Shown here in pieces: positions 62,167 through 64,000 of a DNA stretch of 64,000 nt. This DNA comes from Mesorhizobium sp. (GTDB lineage Bacteria > Pseudomonadota > Alphaproteobacteria > Rhizobiales > Rhizobiaceae), in the NCBI GenBank assembly GCA_004963905.1, contig SUGL01000003.1, positions 62,001 through 126,000 on the forward strand. Direction: 5' to 3'. Made by a program: the position numbers and the translations under genes. A model generated the notes under the pieces. That model made no database searches. It was not told where the DNA came from and worked only from the letters and a program-made list of their open reading frames with translations. Within the stretch, counting starts at the first letter, position 1. Every line of letters starts with the position of its first letter.

Positions 62167-63180
62167 TCAACGCAGCGCCTGCTTGGCAAGCTCGGAGACG
62201 ATCTCGTAGTTCTGCGGCGTGACGAAGCCGGCGCCGGTGTCGACATTCATCGGCGCCAGACCCAGCACCACTTGCTGGCAGAGGCTCAGGATCGGCAGAT
62301 AGCCCTGCAGGAAGGGCTGCTGGTCGGCGGTGAGCTGCACCCAGCCGCCCTTGAATCCTTCGACGATCTGCGGGCTGGTGTCGAAGCCGAAGTTGAAGAT
62401 GTCGCCCGGCTTGCGGCCTGCCGCCTGCATATAGGTGGCGACGTTACCGAGCATCTGGCCGCCGGGATAGCCGACCGCCTTGACGTCGGGGTGGTTGAGC
62501 AATGCCGCCGTGATCACCGGAATGGCAAGGTTGGGGTCGGACGCCCATTCGCCGCTCGGCGGCGAGGAGAGCTGGATCACTTCGACACCCGCTTCCTTCA
62601 GCGCCGCGACCGTGCCGCGCTCGCGCGCGCCGCGGTTCTCGTTCTCGAACGGGCCGATCATGATTGCCTTGTCGCCGGCCTTGAGCTTGCCGAGCTTGAA
62701 GGCCTCGGCGCCGAGCGCGCGGCCCTGCTGCTCCTGCTGCGCGCCGACATAGCCGCCGCCGAACGCCGCCACCACCTTCGGCACCGGCACGTTCTGGTAC
62801 ATCATCTTGATGCCGTCCTTATGCGCCTGCTCGGCCAGCGGCATGATCGCGGCATCGCCCGGATGGCCCATCATGGCGATGCCGTTCGGCTTGACCGCCA
62901 CCGCCTCGCGCAGTTGCTGCACCATCTTCTCGACGTCCCACTGGGAGAAGATGTAGTCGACCTTCGGCCCGAGATCGGCGGCCGCCTGCTTGGCGCCATT
63001 GTAGACGATGGTGCCGAAGGCGTCGCCCTCGGCACCGCCGACGAAAAAGCGGATATGGACGTCCTTGCACCATTGGGCGTCGAGCGCCTGCGCCGGCAAG
63101 GTAGAGATGGCGGCGGCCAGCGCCGTGGCGGCCGCCACCACGGTCGAGCGCAAAAGTGTCGTTCTCATCGCGATGCTCAT
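62167..63180 (-). CDS. sugar ABC transporter periplasmic binding protein
   Basis: 337 residues from ATG 63180 with GGGAGGAA upstream. Signal peptide about 1-32 (TLLRSTVVAAATALAAAISTLPAQA). The type I periplasmic-binding fold shows VHIRFFVGGAEGDAFGTIVYNGAKQAAADLGPKVDYIFSQWDVEKM and DAAIMPLAEQAHKDGIKMMY, typical of the RbsB-like Peripla_BP_4 group. The ligand is probably a sugar or polyol; the neighbouring isomerase suggests a route for inositol- or xylose-like compounds. Confidence 0.93.
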   Translation of the reverse strand: MSIAMRTTLLRSTVVAAATALAAAISTLPAQALDAQWCKDVHIRFFVGGAEGDAFGTIVYNGAKQAAADLGPKVDYIFSQWDVEKMVQQLREAVAVKPNGIAMMGHPGDAAIMPLAEQAHKDGIKMMYQNVPVPKVVAAFGGGYVGAQQEQQGRALGAEAFKLGKLKAGDKAIMIGPFENENRGARERGTVAALKEAGVEVIQLSSPPSGEWASDPNLAIPVITAALLNHPDVKAVGYPGGQMLGNVATYMQAAGRKPGDIFNFGFDTSPQIVEGFKGGWVQLTADQQPFLQGYLPILSLCQQVVLGLAPMNVDTGAGFVTPQNYEIVSELAKQALR

Positions 63181-63277
63181 GCACGTTCCTCCCTTTTGTC
63201 CTCGCACATCGAGGGTTTGACCTTGCTTCGGCGCTTGGCCGCGAGCGTTCAGGCCGGCTCCTCCCGCCGGCCCGTTA

Positions 63278-64000
63278 TCAAGCCGGGTTCTGCAGATAAG
63301 CCCTGCCTCCCCGGCATTGCTTGAGATGGTCGAGCGCCCGCACCTGGCCGGTGATCTCGAGGTCGCCGCGATAGACCGGATCGTGCCAGCCTTCGATGTC
63401 GATCGCGCCGCGATAGCCGGCGAGCCGCAGCTCACTGATCACCCGCGTCCAGTCGCTGTCGCCGAAGCCGGGCGTGCGCATCTGCACGAACGGCAGGCGG
63501 CCGAACACCCCATGCTCGCGGATCACGTCCCAGCGCACCGTCGCGTCCTTGCCGTGGACATGGAAGATGCGCGGCGCCCATTTGCGGATCTGCGGGATCG
63601 GGTCGATCAGATAGACGAGCTGGTGGCACGGCTCCCATTCGAGGCCTAGATTGTCGTTGGGCAATTCGTTGAACATCAGCTCCCAGGCGTCGGGATTGTG
63701 GGCGATGTTCCAGTCGCCGCTCGCCCAGTTGCCGTCCATCGCGCAATTCTCGAAGGCGATGCGCACACCCTTGTCGGCGGCGCGCTTCGCCAATGACCCC
63801 CACACTTCGCGGAAGCGCGGCAGGCTGTCGGTCAGCGACTTGCCACGGATGCGACCGGTGAAGCCGCTGACCAACGAGGTGCCAAAGAGGTGCGCGTTGT
63901 CGATCACCGTCTCCCAGGCCGCGAGCACGCCGCGATCGACCTCGCCGCTTTCGAGCGGATTGCCGAACACGCCGATCGAGGACACCGTCACGTCGGCGTC
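63278..64000 (-). CDS. TIM-barrel sugar isomerase/epimerase, partial (N-terminus beyond right edge)
   Basis: The visible 240 residues belong to the AP_endonuc_2/xylose-isomerase-like TIM barrel family. Likely metal ligands: Glu in VRIAFENCAMDG, the Asp/His of GLEWEPCHQLVYLID, His in IFHVHGKDA, and Glu in AIDIEGWHDP. The frame stays open to the window edge, and residues before MTVSSIGVFGNPLESG are needed for the first strand, so a start at 63991 is unlikely. First visible gene of the sugar operon, 98 nt before the binding protein gene. Confidence 0.88.
   Translation of the reverse strand, partial: DADVTVSSIGVFGNPLESGEVDRGVLAAWETVIDNAHLFGTSLVSGFTGRIRGKSLTDSLPRFREVWGSLAKRAADKGVRIAFENCAMDGNWASGDWNIAHNPDAWELMFNELPNDNLGLEWEPCHQLVYLIDPIPQIRKWAPRIFHVHGKDATVRWDVIREHGVFGRLPFVQMRTPGFGDSDWTRVISELRLAGYRGAIDIEGWHDPVYRGDLEITGQVRALDHLKQCRGGRAYLQNPA

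Overview
The window is about 64 kb of GC-rich chromosome from an alphaproteobacterium of the order Hyphomicrobiales, most probably Mesorhizobium or a close relative. The reasons are a circularly permuted tmRNA gene with the tag ANDNYAEARLAA, an alpha-type SspB beside a DUF4169 protein, the serB/miaA/degP/hflCK/folA/thyA neighbourhood, and several families of rhizobial palindromic intergenic repeats. Nearly all of it is chromosomal gene content. I see no phage, no insertion sequence with a transposase, no CRISPR array and no tRNA gene.

Layout. 0-8 kb: a RecD-like helicase (cut by the left edge), a cobalt-type nitrile hydratase operon, an RND efflux pair and a LysE exporter. 8-11 kb: acetolactate synthase ilvB-ilvN behind a complete transcription attenuator with a 16-residue leader peptide. 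11-15 kb: a sigma-54 activator facing a textbook -24/-12 promoter and an NTF2-flavin monooxygenase fusion. 15-20 kb: acetyltransferase, XRE-cupin regulator, HerA-like ATPase and diguanylate cyclase. 20-28 kb: miaA, serB, degP, hflC, hflK, folA and a DUF4424 protein. 28-33 kb: cobF, then a molybdate block (ModE-like HTH protein, modCBA, stand-alone molbindin), then thyA. 34-38 kb: ssrA (tmRNA), a small ATPase, a Bcr/CflA exporter with its TetR repressor, and sspB. 38-50 kb: ClC channel/MarR pair, a giant AsmA protein, DyP peroxidase, FAD oxidoreductase, thioesterase, Lrp and an EamA exporter. 50-59 kb: dienelactone hydrolase, an MHYT-GGDEF-EAL protein, PQQ glucose dehydrogenase and a UvrD helicase. 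58.8-60.2 kb: an AT-rich three-gene cassette. 60-64 kb: a sugar ABC transporter operon with a TIM-barrel isomerase cut by the right edge.

Two places stand out. First, the UvrD helicase carries an in-frame palindromic repeat of about 154 bp, translated into roughly 59 extra residues between its Walker B motif and motif III, and its ribosome binding site lies in a perfect 11-bp hairpin touching the start codon. Second, the AT-rich cassette encodes an HNH nuclease, a small protein with a possible PD-(D/E)XK nuclease signature, and a minimal nucleotidyltransferase, with overlapping reading frames. It looks horizontally acquired and defence-like, and I cannot match it to a named system.

Regulation is unusually readable here: the ilv attenuator, a sigma-54 promoter with candidate upstream sites, perfect or near-perfect operators for the XRE, MarR and TetR regulators, and a ModE-like box between modA and molbindin. 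The protein-quality genes (ssrA, sspB, hflKC, degP) lie within 16 kb of each other. All functional calls come from reading motifs and family knowledge; no database search was run.
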